NCBI GenBank assembly: GCA_963842335.1
Contig: CAWJGF010000004.1
Span: 186,001-250,000, forward strand
Reading direction: 5' to 3'
Length of the DNA: 64,000 nucleotides
Source of the DNA: PALSA-600 sp963842335
Lineage (GTDB): Bacteria; Actinomycetota; Thermoleophilia; Gaiellales; Gaiellaceae
The number at the start of each line of letters is the position of its first letter. The first letter of the stretch is position 1. Positions 1-9,744 of the stretch are shown in pieces. Position numbers and translations under genes: made by a program. Under the pieces are notes generated by a model. It did not search any database, had not been told where the DNA came from, and saw nothing but the letters and a program-made list of their open reading frames with translations.

Positions 1-2
1 AG

Positions 3-374
3 GTGAAGATTCACGACCTTGCGCAGTCGATCGTTGATTCCGCCGAGACTCCCGAAGCGGTCGTTCGGGCGCTTGCCCGCCACGCTCCGGTGCTCTCGCG
101 CGGAGCTCGCACCGAGCGCATGGTTCAGACCGAGGTGTTCTTCCGTGCGATCAATGAAGAGATCGCACAGCTCGACGGCAGCACCGCCACGCTCTACCTC
201 TGCGAGTGCGGGAACCCCGTGTGCAAGGAAGGGATCAGGCTGACCCCTGATGTGGTTGCGCAGTTGCACGCAGCCCCACGCGACTTCGTCGTGCTTGCCG
301 GGCACGAGATTCCGGACGTCGAGACCGTCATCGCGAAGAGCGACGGTTACGTGATCGTGCGCAAGAACAAGTAG
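3..374 (+). CDS. Small protein with CECG motif, unknown function
   Basis: Soluble protein of about 123 residues read from a GTG at the window edge, so its ribosome site and perhaps more N-terminus lie outside the window. A cysteine cluster, CECGNPVCKE (Cys67, Cys69, Cys74), sits in the middle. The second half is strand-rich, with a GHEIPDVE motif and a C-terminal YVIVRKN. From memory, similar small proteins occur widely in Thermoleophilia and other actinobacteria without known function. The three cysteines could bind a metal or be redox active; that is inference only. It converges on the DUF2252 gene with a gap of 26 bases. I would call it a conserved hypothetical protein, not a recognised enzyme. 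Confidence 0.6.
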   Translation: MKIHDLAQSIVDSAETPEAVVRALARHAPVLSRGARTERMVQTEVFFRAINEEIAQLDGSTATLYLCECGNPVCKEGIRLTPDVVAQLHAAPRDFVVLAGHEIPDVETVIAKSDGYVIVRKNK

Positions 375-400
375 CTCGCGCCCGAGGCTCGACGAGTCGA

Positions 401-1870
401 CTACAAGCCGCTCTCGGCGACGATGCGACGCGACTTCACGCTCCGCTCGAAGGCCTCGAAGTCGCGCTCGTTCTGGTCGGCGTAGGCGATGGCGAAGTCG
501 GCGATCGCGCAGTCGAAACGATCCCCCGCGCCGAGGTAGGAGGCGATGGCGATCCGGTCGCCCCAGCGCCCGTGCGCGCGGGCAAGCGTCGCCCCGCAGA
601 GCCGCGCGTACGCGTTCGCCCCGGGCACGAGCATGCTCTCCACCTCTGCGGATCCCTTCCAGTCGTGGAGCTGGCGCACGTAGTAGTCGCGGTTCATTCC
701 GTCCATTCCCTTGACGCGGATCCAACCCAGGAAGATGTCGCTCGCGGCCTGCATCAACCGCTGGCCGACGACCACGCGCCGCCCGTGGTGGGCGTGCTCG
801 CTCTTGCCGACGAATCGCTCGAGCACCGACGTCTCGGCTTCCTTCGACTGCAGGAACAGCGGGTCGTTGTCGTCTCGGCCGACGAACAGATGGATCCAGG
901 CACGGGTGCCGACGCTGCCGACGCCGACGACCTTGCGGGCGCTGTGTACGTACTCGAACTCCTCGATGGGGTGATGGTGGTCGGCCAGCGACCGCCGGTA
1001 TCGCCTGACGAGCTGGCGCATCATCGCCTCCGCGTCATCGCTCGTCATATGAGGAGCGGCCAGATCGTCGATTGGCACGATGAGAGGAGGGTCGGCGACG
1101 ATCTGCAACTTGCCGTCGATCTCGTCGGCTCGTTTCGAGAAGACGCGCATGCTGTCGCGCGCCCTGGCCTTCGCGACGTCCTTCTTCGCCCGCTTGGCGT
1201 CCCGCTTGCCCAGACGCTTCTCGGCCACCTCGGTACGAACCCAGTTCAGGACCTCGTCGATGTCGATGTGGTCGTACCAGGCCGCGAGCGTTCCGAGCCC
1301 GGCTGCCCGCCGCATCACCAACCGGTATTCGCGCACGCAGGCGGTGACCATGTCGCGTCGGTCGGTCGCGGCGAAGCCGCGGTCGCGGCCCATCACCTCG
1401 ACGCTGGCTGCAAGCCGCTTCACATCCCATTCCCATGGCCCGGGAAGCGTCTCGTCGAAGTCGTTGATGTCGAAGATCAGATCGCGCTCGGGCGAGCCAA
1501 ACGCGCCGAAGTTCGACAGGTGGGCGTCGCCGCAGAGCTGGACGTTCACGCCAGATCGCGGCGTCTGGGCGAGGTCAGCCGCCATGATGCCCGCCGCCCC
1601 TCGGAAGAATGTGAACGGCGAGACGAGCATCCGGCCGTACCGGATCGGGACGAGCTCCGGGACCCGGCTCTCGGCCTGCTCTTCCAGGAGTGCGATCGGG
1701 TCGGGGCGGTCCGGCGCAGGCTTCCAGGAACCATGGCTCGACCTTGGAGCAAGATCGCGCGCGCTCTTACCGCGCGCGACGCGCTCATCGACGCTCAGGT
1801 GAGCGTTGCGCCTCGCGAGGGCGCGCTTCGTCGTGCTCGTCGACTCGTCAGTGGCTGCGCTCTCGGTCAC
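401..1870 (-). CDS. DUF2252 family protein (kinase-like fold)
   Basis: A 489-residue DUF2252 protein. The family is uncharacterised but resembles aminoglycoside/choline kinase-like phosphotransferases. This protein shows the matching core: CGDAHLSNF near residue 113, like a kinase catalytic HGDxHxxN, then FDINDFDET, like a metal-binding IDFD, then a long helical C-lobe. The length is normal for the family. The GTG start is supported by AGAGGA a few bases upstream. The frame stays open further upstream, but that sequence belongs to the neighbouring peptidase gene. No signal peptide or membrane segment is visible, so it is probably cytoplasmic. Unlike its neighbours it is intact. Substrate unknown. 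Confidence 0.8.
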   Translation of the reverse strand: MTESAATDESTSTTKRALARRNAHLSVDERVARGKSARDLAPRSSHGSWKPAPDRPDPIALLEEQAESRVPELVPIRYGRMLVSPFTFFRGAAGIMAADLAQTPRSGVNVQLCGDAHLSNFGAFGSPERDLIFDINDFDETLPGPWEWDVKRLAASVEVMGRDRGFAATDRRDMVTACVREYRLVMRRAAGLGTLAAWYDHIDIDEVLNWVRTEVAEKRLGKRDAKRAKKDVAKARARDSMRVFSKRADEIDGKLQIVADPPLIVPIDDLAAPHMTSDDAEAMMRQLVRRYRRSLADHHHPIEEFEYVHSARKVVGVGSVGTRAWIHLFVGRDDNDPLFLQSKEAETSVLERFVGKSEHAHHGRRVVVGQRLMQAASDIFLGWIRVKGMDGMNRDYYVRQLHDWKGSAEVESMLVPGANAYARLCGATLARAHGRWGDRIAIASYLGAGDRFDCAIADFAIAYADQNERDFEAFERSVKSRRIVAESGL

Positions 1871-1965
1871 TCCGTCCTCTTTTGTACCTATCCGCGGTCG
1901 TGTTGGCGCGGGCGACGGCGAGCTCGCCGTCACCCGCGCAGCGGCGCACCTTCGAGCACCTGTGG

Positions 1966-4490
1966 TCAGAACGTCGCGACGATCCTGCCGGTGCCGGCGT
2001 GACCTGGGTTCGCTGCGTAGCCCGGTCCGTGTGCACGACGACGATCTGGCTCCACGGCCCGGAGATGGTGCTGCCGGACTTGCTCGCCGAGCTCGCCACG
2101 AGGACACCATGTACGCCGGAACGTCCCCGACCGGCTTCGAGCTGTTGCCGGGCGCGGTTGCCCAGCGGCCGGTGCAACTCCCCACCGGGCTGCTCGTCGG
2201 CAAGCCGGCCGGCGCATCGGCGAAGCCTTTGAACGCGTCTGGGGCGCCGCCGCTGGAGAGACTGTTGTGCGCATTCCACTGCGCTCCCCACCAGTCGACG
2301 ATCGAGCTGCCGGCGCCTGCGACGGTCGTGTCGCCGAGGACGAAGGCTCCGCGTGCCGGGAACGCGAAAACGATCGCCGTCTTGCCCGTGTCTTGCGACG
2401 GGAGGTAGTACGCGTCGCCCGCGAAGACCGCCGCGATCGGCTCGGGGCCGAGTGGGCCTGTGAAGGTGAGCATGCAGCTGGCGGTCCCCGTTCCGTCGAC
2501 GATGGCCGCGCAGCTTTGCGATCCCAGCGAGAGGGTCAGGGTCTGGCCGTCGGGAATCGGCGGCGTCGTCCCGTCCTCCAGCAGTTGTGCTTCGAGCGTG
2601 ACACCGCGGCGCCCTGGAGGATGACGGTGGGGCCGGTGTAGGCGGTTGTCGTCTCCTCACGCGAGATCGTGAACGTCTTTGTGTCTGTGCTTGCGACGTA
2701 GGTCGCGTCGCCGGCGAACGATGCGGCGAGCGCAACCGAGCCGGGAACCTGTGTGACCACGATCGAGCCCAGAGCGAGTCCGCTCGCGAGCGTGGTCGCG
2801 TCGAGGCTCTGCGTCCCGAGCGCGAAGTGCACGGTTTTTGACCCCAACGGGAGGCCGGTGAGGGTGTCGGTGAGGGTCGCCGAGAGCTGCGCGGGGTCGT
2901 GGTAGTCGCCGGTCAGGTCTCCGGCGTAGACGATCGTCGTGGGCCGCCGGACGACATTGACGTTGAACCCCGAGGTCGTCGTGACGGTCGAGTCGGCCGT
3001 GTTCGTGCCGACTGCCGTGACGGGGTAGACGCCCGTCGCTGCGGTGATCGGCGGGGTCACCTGGACGTTCGCAGTCGACGCGGCGCCCGCGGCGAGTGTT
3101 TGCGTGTCTGTCGTTGCCGTCCAGCCCGGTGGCAGTCCGGTGAGCGTGAAGTTGAACGTCTCCGTCGCCTCGCCGGTGTTCATCACCGGAAAACTGACCG
3201 AGCGGGCAGCGCCGAGCGTGAGGTCGATCGGGGGCGAATTGGCAAGCGCATACGTGTCGACCAGGACGCCCGGCCCGCGCACGTCGAAGTACGTGCGCAT
3301 GACGCCGCCCGAGTTGCCGATCGCGCGGACAGCCACCTTCGCAGGAGTTCCGTCGGCCCACGGGCTTGTCATCGCCCGTTGCGGTGTCGCGATGTCACCG
3401 GCATCCCAGGCGTCGGTCGAGCTGCCGCCGTAGTTGTTCGGCGTCGGCGTGCTGGTGCCAGGGCGCATCAGCTCGAAGGCTCCGCGTGCGGTGCCCCACT
3501 GGTTGTCCTGCACCTGCCAGATCACGAGGCCCGAGTCGCTCCGTTGCGCGTCGTAGGTGCCGGCTTCGCGGTTCTCGACGAGGAAGTAGTCGTTCGTCCC
3601 ACGGGTCGGGTCGTAGAGCAGGTACGGGCTGCCCGGCGACACGTTGTAGTAGCCGTCGTGCGACACGACGGTCGGTGTGGTCCAGCCCCAGTGCAGCTCG
3701 TTGTAGGTGTTCGGGAGCCAGAAGTTGAAGCGCGGGGCGCCGCACGTCGGGCCGAGAATGTCGAACGATCCGGAGATATACGAGTTGTCCTTCGTCCCGA
3801 GCACGAGGTGGGCGAGCTCGTGGGCGATCGTCATCTGGTTGCTCAGCGTGACCGTGTCCGACCACCCGGCCGTTCCGAGGTTGACGCCGTCGTTCGAGCC
3901 CGCCGCGATGCCGGCTGTGACGCCGCAGTTCTCGGTCGCGACAGTGGACGTCTTGATCGAGAGAATCGCCAGCTCGTTCGGTGTGATGTTGCCGTCGCCA
4001 TTTGCGTCGAAGCTCGAGAAGTTGACGAAGGGATCGGCTGCCTGCACGACTGCTCGACCCTGGGCCGCGAAGCCGCCGGTGCCGAAGAGCCCCTCGAACG
4101 TGGCGTTCGCTCCCAGGCTGACCTGGACGACACCGTCGTTTGCCGTGCCCTGCGACTCCTGGGCGGGCACGAACTTCAGCTGGCCGCCGGAGGCCGACGA
4201 GAAGTAGTCGGCGACTGTCTGCGATGTGCCGATCGGGAAGATGTCCTGGGCGATCGTGGAGGCCGATATCCCTGGCATCTCGGCGATGTCGGAGAAGGTG
4301 CCGTACACGACGAGCAGCGGGATCGTTCGCGTCCCAGCCGTCGTGCTGAAGAACGGGCTGTGCGGACTGGCCGGATGGGCGAAGTCGAAAGCCGGCGAGG
4401 GGTACGGGAACGGCGGCTCGGCAGCGCGTGCTGCCCGGCGTACGTGACCAGAGCCGCAGCGACGGCGAGAAGCGCGAGCTTGACCGACAT
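1966..4490 (-). pseudogene. Secreted M6-like metalloprotease with Ig-like repeats, frameshifted
   Basis: Extracellular zinc peptidase of the M6 (immune inhibitor A) type, readable only by changing frame. It starts at an ATG 9 nt after GGAGG and begins MSVKLALLAVAAALVTYAGQ, a signal peptide. After a break near 4430 come the peptidase domain with zinc motif HELAH (in TIAHELAHLVLG), a calcium-loop-like DANGDGN, an NPCBM/CARDB-like linker and Ig-like repeats (TYVASTDTKTF). Further breaks near 2610, 2108 and 2024 each look like one lost G or C. The reading then ends GTGRIVATF-stop. The last ~250 residues match the end of the S53 peptidase at 12117-15379. It could be a true pseudogene or an intact gene with sequencing errors; I favour errors. 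Confidence 0.75.
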
Positions 4491-4660
4491 GGTTCGACCT
4501 CCGGCGATTGCGAACGGTGACGCCGCAGACGCTCGACCCTAGACCATTCGGCGCGAATCGCAAAGTCGGAGATCTGAAGGCGAGATCGGTGACGAACGTA
4601 CGGCGTCCGGTGGTCTGCGGTTTGGTAAACAGGGAAGCCGAGCGTCAGGAAGGGGAGACC

Positions 4661-5215
4661 ATGACCACGATCGAGAACAGGCCGAACACCGCACTCATCG
4701 TCATCGACGTGCAGAACGGCGTCGTCGAGGGAGCTCACGAGCGCGACGCGGTCGTCGCGAACGTCGGCGACCTGGTCGAAAAGGCGCGGCGGGAGGAGAT
4801 TCCCGTGGTCTGGGTCCAGCATTCCGACGAGGGGCTTGTGAGAGGGAGCGAGGACTGGCAGATCGTCCCCGAGTTGACTCCGGACGACGCCGAGCCGCTT
4901 GTCGAGAAGAACTACGGCGACGCCTTCGAGGACACGACGCTCGAGACGGTGCTGTCCGGGCTCGGGGTCGGGCGACTCGTCGTCGTCGGCGCGCAGACCG
5001 ATGCGTGCATCCGCTCGACGCTCCATGGCGCGTTCGCCCGCGGCTACGACGCGACCCTGGTCAGCGACGCCCACACGACGGAAGACCAGACGGCTTGGGG
5101 TGCGCCGCCGCCGGAGAAGGTGATCGCGCACACGAACCTGTACTGGACCTACCAGACGGCGCCGGGGCGGACGGCGGGGACGGTCGAGTCGGCAGAGGTC
5201 GACTTCAGCGGTTGA
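4661..5215 (+). CDS. Isochorismatase-family cysteine hydrolase
   Basis: A 184-residue cytoplasmic hydrolase of the isochorismatase superfamily. The triad is visible: Asp16 in LIVIDVQNG, Lys in EKNYGDAF (about residue 85) and the nucleophile Cys in TDACIRST (about residue 118), preceded by the usual VVGAQTDACI strand-turn. Family members hydrolyse isochorismate, nicotinamide, N-carbamoyl compounds or other amides; the sequence alone does not choose between them. The ATG follows AGGAAGGGG at good spacing. A longer in-frame reading upstream lacks family similarity and was not used. It is transcribed divergently from the M6 peptidase, across about 170 bases. No partner gene indicates its substrate. 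Confidence 0.85.
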   Translation: MTTIENRPNTALIVIDVQNGVVEGAHERDAVVANVGDLVEKARREEIPVVWVQHSDEGLVRGSEDWQIVPELTPDDAEPLVEKNYGDAFEDTTLETVLSGLGVGRLVVVGAQTDACIRSTLHGAFARGYDATLVSDAHTTEDQTAWGAPPPEKVIAHTNLYWTYQTAPGRTAGTVESAEVDFSG

Positions 5216-5358
5216 TCGCCTGTGCGCGGTGGGACTTCGCCGTAGAGCGGGGAACGCCGGCGATGATGGTGCAGGCGGGACGGATGGCGAGGCCGATCCT
5301 CGAGCGGCTTGGTTTCGTTCAGCTCTCCGCCGCGCGCCTTTTCTTCGACCACCTGTAG
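5216..5358 (+). pseudogene. Possible remnant of a GNAT acetyltransferase C-terminus
   Basis: Directly after the hydrolase stop, a frame without a start codon reads on to a TAG and contains GTPAMMVQAGRMARPILERL followed by GFVQL. This resembles the last helix and strand of GNAT N-acetyltransferases, where a residue pattern ending in ERLGF is typical. Only about 45 residues remain and the acetyl-CoA-binding loop is absent. It could be the tail of a deleted gene. Chance similarity is possible. Confidence 0.35.
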
Positions 5359-5406
5359 CGGCGACCGACGGCCGGCGCGGAGGATAGGTTCTAGGCTTGC
5401 CGTGTC

Positions 5407-6821
5407 GTGGCGAGCAAGCCCGCAGAGAAGGCCGCGGTCGCGTTCGCGGCTGGGCCGGTGCTGGTCGTCGTCGTCCTGAAGTGCGCGCTGGAGTTGTCTG
5501 TGCCGGACGGTACGGGTGGCATCGCGACGAGCTGTACTACGCGGTTGCGGGCCTGCACTGCAGGGCGGGTATGTCGAGTTCCGCCGGTGACAGCGCTGCT
5601 GGCGGCGCTCGCGCGGGACTGTTTGGCTGGTCGCTCGTCGGCTTGCGTGCCTTCACGATCCTGGCCGCCGCGGCGACCGTGGTGGTCGCTGCGCTGATAG
5701 CGCGCGAGCTCGGTGCCACGCGGCGGGCGCAGACGCTCGCCGCGATGCTGGTCGGGCTCGCGCCGGGGATGCTGGCGACCAACCTGCTGTTCCAGCCGGT
5801 GGCGTTCGACCAGCTGACGACGATGGTCGTCCTGTGGCTGGCGCTGCGACTTGCGCTCGGGCGGGGCTCGTGGCCGCTGCTCGGAGTGGCCGTCGGGGTC
5901 GGGCTGGAGACGAAATACACGCTCGCGGTCGTGCTGGTGCTGCTGATCGCGTCGTTTCTCGTCTGGCGTCGCGACGTCCTGCGCTCGTGGGGCTTCCCGC
6001 TGGCCGTGGGGATCGCGGCGGTGCTGCTGGTCCCGAACCTCGTGTGGGAGGCGGGCCACGGTTGGACGAGCGTGCACTGGTTCCTGAACCCGCCGCCGAG
6101 CGGGAGCGATGAGACGCGGCCGGTGTTTCTCGTCAACGTGCTCCTGCTCGCGGCGGTGGGGTTCCCGGTCGCCGTCGCTGGGGTCGTGTCGCTCGTCCGC
6201 GACGGCGCGCTGCGCCCGCTCGGCTGGACGGTCGTGGGCACCGCCGCCGCGTACTTGTGCTCGGAGGCAAGTCCTACTACGCGCTGCCGGTGCTGCTGTT
6301 CGCGCTCGCCGCAGGTGCGATCCCGCTGGATCGCTGGGCGACGCGTCGTCGTCTCGTCGTGCCGGCGCGTTGTTCGCGCGGTCGGTCTGGCGGTCCTGCC
6401 GATCACTCTGCCGTGCTGCCTCTGCACACGGCCGTCCGGCACGGGGTCGTGAAGGCACGCGGGGACTACCAGTCGGAGGTCGGCTGGCCGGTGTACGTGC
6501 GCCTGGTCGAGCGGCACTCGGCGGGGCTGACGTGATTGTCGCGAGCAACTACGGCGAGGCGGGAGCGCTGAGGGTCTTCGGCCGCGGCCTGCCACCGGTT
6601 GCGTCGCCGACGTGACGATGCGCTACTGGCGCCCGTGTGACCGGGAGGCGAGTGCTCGTGATCGGCTACGCCCGCCCGCCGCTGCTTTTCTGCACGGGCT
6701 ACCGCATCGTCGCACGCATCTCCTCGGCGAACGAACGACGAAGGAGCGTGCCACTCAGCGTGCAGGCTGCGGGCACGCCTCAGCTAGGTGCTGGCCCAGC
6801 GTCATTGCGGCCCAGACCTAA
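5407..6821 (+). pseudogene. Membrane glycosyltransferase (GT39/ArnT-like), frameshifted
   Basis: Multi-pass membrane protein similar to dolichyl-phosphate-mannose or ArnT-type glycosyltransferases, which move sugars from lipid-phosphate donors at the membrane. The pieces are in order but in different frames. They run from an N-terminus with a hydrophobic helix, through YGWHRDELYYAVAGLH (the first-loop acidic DE motif of GT-C enzymes), LVGLRAFTILAAAATVVVAA, NLLFQPVAFDQL, LETKYTLAVVLVLLIASFLV and GGKSYYALPVL, to the C-terminal DYQSEVGWP and IVASNYGEAGAL. The tail after 6637 (CTGYRIVARI then an NE pair) fits the soluble C-terminal region of such proteins. At least four frame changes are needed. 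The gene ends at the TAA at 6819, facing the zinc-ribbon gene. Errors or decay both remain possible. Confidence 0.7.
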
Positions 6822-6825
6822 GGCC

Positions 6826-7080
6826 TCAACGGGCGAGGCCGCAGCGGCTGCACCGGTGTCGCTTTGCCGCCAGCCGCGCGGCGCAGCGTTGACAACGGTC
6901 CGGCGCACGTGCCCGTCGTGCAGAGGCGGCTTCCCGGATCTCGTCGGGCGAGATGAGCAGCACGACGAGACCATCGTCGGCATCGAGCGACGCCAGGTAC
7001 TCGTCGCGGCAGTGCTCGATGTCGCCGTGCTGCTCGACGAGCGCGGCGAGCGCGTAGAGATGACGGCGGTGCGACCTCAT
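6826..7080 (-). CDS. Small zinc-ribbon protein translationally coupled to IF-3
   Basis: An 84-residue protein whose ATG overlaps the infC stop codon (ATGA), so it is probably made by translational coupling. The N-terminal two thirds look helical (HLYALAALVEQHGDIEHC, then LVVLLISPDEIREAA). The C-terminus carries two CxxC pairs, CQRC and CSRC, about 14 residues apart, a likely zinc ribbon. I do not recognise the family. Coupling to a translation factor suggests a role near the ribosome or in RNA binding, but that is inference from position alone. It stops four bases beyond the end of the facing glycosyltransferase gene. Confidence 0.5.
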   Translation of the reverse strand: MRSHRRHLYALAALVEQHGDIEHCRDEYLASLDADDGLVVLLISPDEIREAASARRARAPDRCQRCAARLAAKRHRCSRCGLAR

Positions 7081-7634
7081 GGCCGCACCGCCGTCGGGCT
7101 GATCACCGCGGTCATCGTCCTGCCCTCGGAAACCGGCATCCCCTCGAGACGGCCGACGTCTTTGACGTCCTCCGCGAGCCGGGCGATCAGGTCGCGGCCG
7201 CGTTCGGGATGCTCGCGCTCGCGGCCGCGGAACATCACCACCGCCTTCACCTTCGATCCGTCCCGCAGGAATTCGAGTGCGCGATCTCGTTTCCAGGCGT
7301 AGTCGTGCGAGCCGATCTTCGGCCGCAGCTGCACCTCCTTCAGCGAGACGTGCACCTGGTTCCGCAGGGCAGCGCGAAGCTTGCGCTCCTCCTCGTAACG
7401 CCACTTGCCGTAGTCGAGCGCGCGGCAGACGGGCGGGTCCGCGGTCGCCGCGACCTCGACGAGATCGAGATCGTGTCCGTACGCGTACGCGCGCGCCTCC
7501 TCCGCGCTCATGATTCCGACTTGACTTCCATCCTCGGCGAGCAGCCGCACCGGCTGGTCGCCGATCTGTTCGTTGATCCGTGCGGTGACGCGTCTGTTTT
7601 GCGCGACGGCGCCACGCTTGCGTGCTTTTCTCAA
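7077..7634 (-). CDS. infC: Translation initiation factor IF-3 (lone copy)
   Basis: IF-3 binds the 30S subunit, favours correct start-codon pairing and keeps subunits apart. The protein (about 185 residues) has the N-domain core NRRVTARINEQ and the linker region LDLVEVAATADPPVCRALDYGKWRYEEE. Its C-domain includes EVQLRPKIGSHDYAWK, VKAVVMFRGRE and a final EGRTMTAVISP. A TTG start is chosen because GAGAGGA lies just upstream and the reading then begins LRKARKRGAVAQNRR, as in many IF-3s; an ATG at 7754 is the alternative. Normally infC is followed by rpmI and rplT. Neither is here, and a small zinc-ribbon gene takes their place, so this may be a second, divergent IF-3 paralogue. Confidence 0.88.
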   Translation of the reverse strand: MRKARKRGAVAQNRRVTARINEQIGDQPVRLLAEDGSQVGIMSAEEARAYAYGHDLDLVEVAATADPPVCRALDYGKWRYEEERKLRAALRNQVHVSLKEVQLRPKIGSHDYAWKRDRALEFLRDGSKVKAVVMFRGREREHPERGRDLIARLAEDVKDVGRLEGMPVSEGRTMTAVISPTAVRP

Positions 7635-7833
7635 CCGGAGTCCTCTCTCGAACGGAAACGGGGACGCAGCAGCCACCACCGTTCGGCAAGGACTTGTTGC
7701 TCTTACGTGCGCGCGGTCAGCGCGCGGCCGGGCCGAACGGGAGGGCTGCTGCACAGGCTGTGTGATCCATTGCGGCCCTCCTTTCGTTCGTGACGAGCCG
7801 AAGATCGAATACTAATCTCGGGCCCGGGCGGGT

Positions 7834-7865
7834 GCAACCTGGTTGCGCTCTTTGAACCAGGTTGC
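7834..7865 (-). terminator. 11-bp inverted repeat, probable terminator
   Basis: Perfect arms GCAACCTGGTT and AACCAGGTTGC are separated by 10 nt. They lie after the stop of the unknown membrane gene to the right and before infC. No T-run follows on the minus strand, so this could be a factor-assisted terminator, or a regulatory hairpin in the infC leader. Confidence 0.5.
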
Positions 7866-7932
7866 TGAGTTACGCGGAGGCCGTGCTAGAGCTCGAAGCT
7901 CGGCGACCTGGTTTCGGCACGAATCCACGTTA

Positions 7933-9069
7933 CTACTTGTAGATCGCGACGGGCAGGATCACCGAGCCTGGTGGGAGAACGACCGCGTCAGAAGTAAGCT
8001 CGCCGCCCAGCTGGTTTCCGTCGTACTGGCTTTCGAAGACCTTCACGAGCGGGCCGGTGAAGGCCGCGACCAACGGGCCTTCGATTTATTCCTGCCCCGG
8101 CTTCCTGACCGCGCGGACGAGCTTGCCGACCACGGTGACCGGGCCGGCGAGCAGGCTCTGCTCGGACGAGAGGTTCCCACGCCGGATCGGCATGAGCAGG
8201 TCGACACCGCGTGGCTTCGGGCTGATCTTCCCGTCGCAGGTCGAAAGTGGCACCCTCGGATTTGTGCCGACGGTCCTGTCCAGGTTCTTGATCGCTCGGT
8301 TGAGCGCTCGCTCCTCCTGCGCCGACTCGATCGTCTCGGGTGAGCCGGTCGCGGTGTGGATGGTGCCGGCCGCCATCTTCGCCGCAGTGATCTCGTCGTA
8401 GGTGATCATGTTAGACCCGCTCGTCGAAGTGCTTCCGGTCGCGGCGAGGAACAGGCTGAGCGGTGACAGCGTCCCTTTCGACGCGTGCGACAGCTGGATG
8501 AGCTGCACGTAGCTCGGCAGCACCAGCGTGCAGCCGGCCAGCTTCACGAACGACCTTTCCGCGATCCCGGCGAACGCCTTCCGGATCTCTGCCGGAGACC
8601 CGGCCTCATTCACCGTGTGCAGATACCCATCCCGGCCGAGCAGATCGAGCAGCTGGTAGAAGCGCGCGGTCGCGGTCGGTGTCACCACCCGTTCCGCCTG
8701 CGAGCTCGATCCTATGAAGCCACCGAGCGACAAGCCTCCCGAAGAGACGCCCGCCGATCGGCCCTGGGTCAGCTGCTGGGTCAGCTGCTCGCTCTTCGCG
8801 ATCCCGCCTTCAAGCTGGCCGAGATACAACGCCACACTCGCGTTGTCGAGATACGCGTAGGCGGGCGGAGCGATCCCCGGCGCCTGCCCGAGCGAAGCGA
8901 GCGAGCTTGAGACCCCCGAGTTTCCCTCGTTGCCGAGGAAAACCCAAGCGAGGCCTACGACCGCCGCTCCCACCAGCCCCGCTCCGATGAGCAGCGCACG
9001 GCGCGGCCCCCGTGCTGACGGCGCGTCGACGATAAAAACGATGGTTGCACCGGAGCCCGAAGCCGTCAA
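7933..9069 (-). pseudogene. Unknown N-anchored protein interrupted by in-frame TAA
   Basis: Protein with one N-terminal membrane helix (ALLIGAGLVGAAVVGLAWVF) and a large second half containing YAYLDNASVALYLGQLEGG, VTPTATARFYQLLDLLG and a C-terminal region rich in beta strands. The YLD…YLxQLEGG pattern recalls DUF6414-like proteins; that is a weak comparison from memory. The frame meets a TAA at 8086-8088, but the same frame continues in protein-like sequence (EGPLVAAFTGPLVKVFES … VILPVAIYK) to a TAG at 7933. This indicates one nonsense substitution or base-call error. The TTG start is uncertain: upstream in the same frame a CDACGGGAHIH segment with CxxC suggests the real N-terminus may be longer. 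No function assigned. Confidence 0.6.
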
Positions 9070-9125
9070 CCGAACGTGTATGTGCGCGCCTCCACCGCAC
9101 GCATCGCACCGACCGGCGGACTAGG

Positions 9126-9692
9126 TCAGCTCGGCGAGGCGGGTGGCCCTACCCGGTGCACGACGGAGACGACCTCCTCGGGCCGGATCCAATCATTCGT
9201 GAGTTCGATACCGCCGGCCCGGTCGACGGCGTCGAGCATCGGTTTCGCCCAAAGGTGCTCGAAAAGCACGAGCACCGCGCTCATGTTGTTCGGGAGCGCT
9301 TGGGTGACCCGGAAGACGTCATCCTCGTCGAAGAGGTGGCCGTCGGCGAGCTCGGCTGCGCCGGCCATCGCGCCCTTCTCGATCCCGGCCGGCCCCGCGG
9401 CGGCGTAGCCGGCGAGAGCGCCGATGTAGGAGCCGAACGAGACCGCCTCCTGCCAGTCGAGGTCGCTCGCGGTAGTCACCATCACGTTGCCGAGCTCGTC
9501 TTTGCGCACCAGTAACAGATCGACGATGCGGACGATCCCCGCCTTCTTCAGCTTCTCGAGCTCCGGCAGGATCTCGCCCTTGAAGTGGTTGCCGGGGAAC
9601 GCGAGGCTTGTCATCTGGATCGGCCCCATCGACTCCATCGGCGGTGGGTCGATGCCCTCGGGCGCGTCGGCCGGGTGTTCGATGTCTCCCAT
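9126..9692 (-). CDS. DUF6325-like protein
   Basis: A 188-residue protein with GPIQMTSLAFPGNHFKGEIL followed by PELEKLKKAGIVRIVDLLLV, the opening of DUF6325/DUF1269-like proteins as I remember them: a ferredoxin-like alpha/beta start, then a glycine-rich hydrophobic stretch (YIGALAGYAAAGPAGIEKGA). The C-terminal half, with LPNNMSAVLVLFEHLWAKP, completes the pattern. These are small cytoplasmic or membrane-associated proteins of unknown role, often found in stress-related neighbourhoods. The start is an ATG facing the YbhN-like gene. It may share a transcript with the unknown anchored gene 57 bases downstream. Intact. Confidence 0.65.
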   Translation of the reverse strand: MGDIEHPADAPEGIDPPPMESMGPIQMTSLAFPGNHFKGEILPELEKLKKAGIVRIVDLLLVRKDELGNVMVTTASDLDWQEAVSFGSYIGALAGYAAAGPAGIEKGAMAGAAELADGHLFDEDDVFRVTQALPNNMSAVLVLFEHLWAKPMLDAVDRAGGIELTNDWIRPEEVVSVVHRVGPPASPS

Positions 9693-9744
9693 CGCAGTGA
9701 GACGTTAAATGATCGTGCCGGGACGCCGGGCGCGATACTGAGCT

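Noticed and set aside
572..2002. 476-codon frame opposite the DUF2252 gene
   Set aside because: Mirror frame with no motif; DUF2252 motifs are on the other strand.
2899..4542. Long plus-strand frame of 547 codons opposite the M6 peptidase
   Set aside because: Arg/Val-rich composition typical of antisense frames in high-GC DNA; the minus strand carries clear peptidase motifs.
8086..8088. TAA as a recoded sense codon or programmed read-through
   Set aside because: No recoding signal seen, and the window uses TAA as a normal stop elsewhere; error or nonsense change is simpler.
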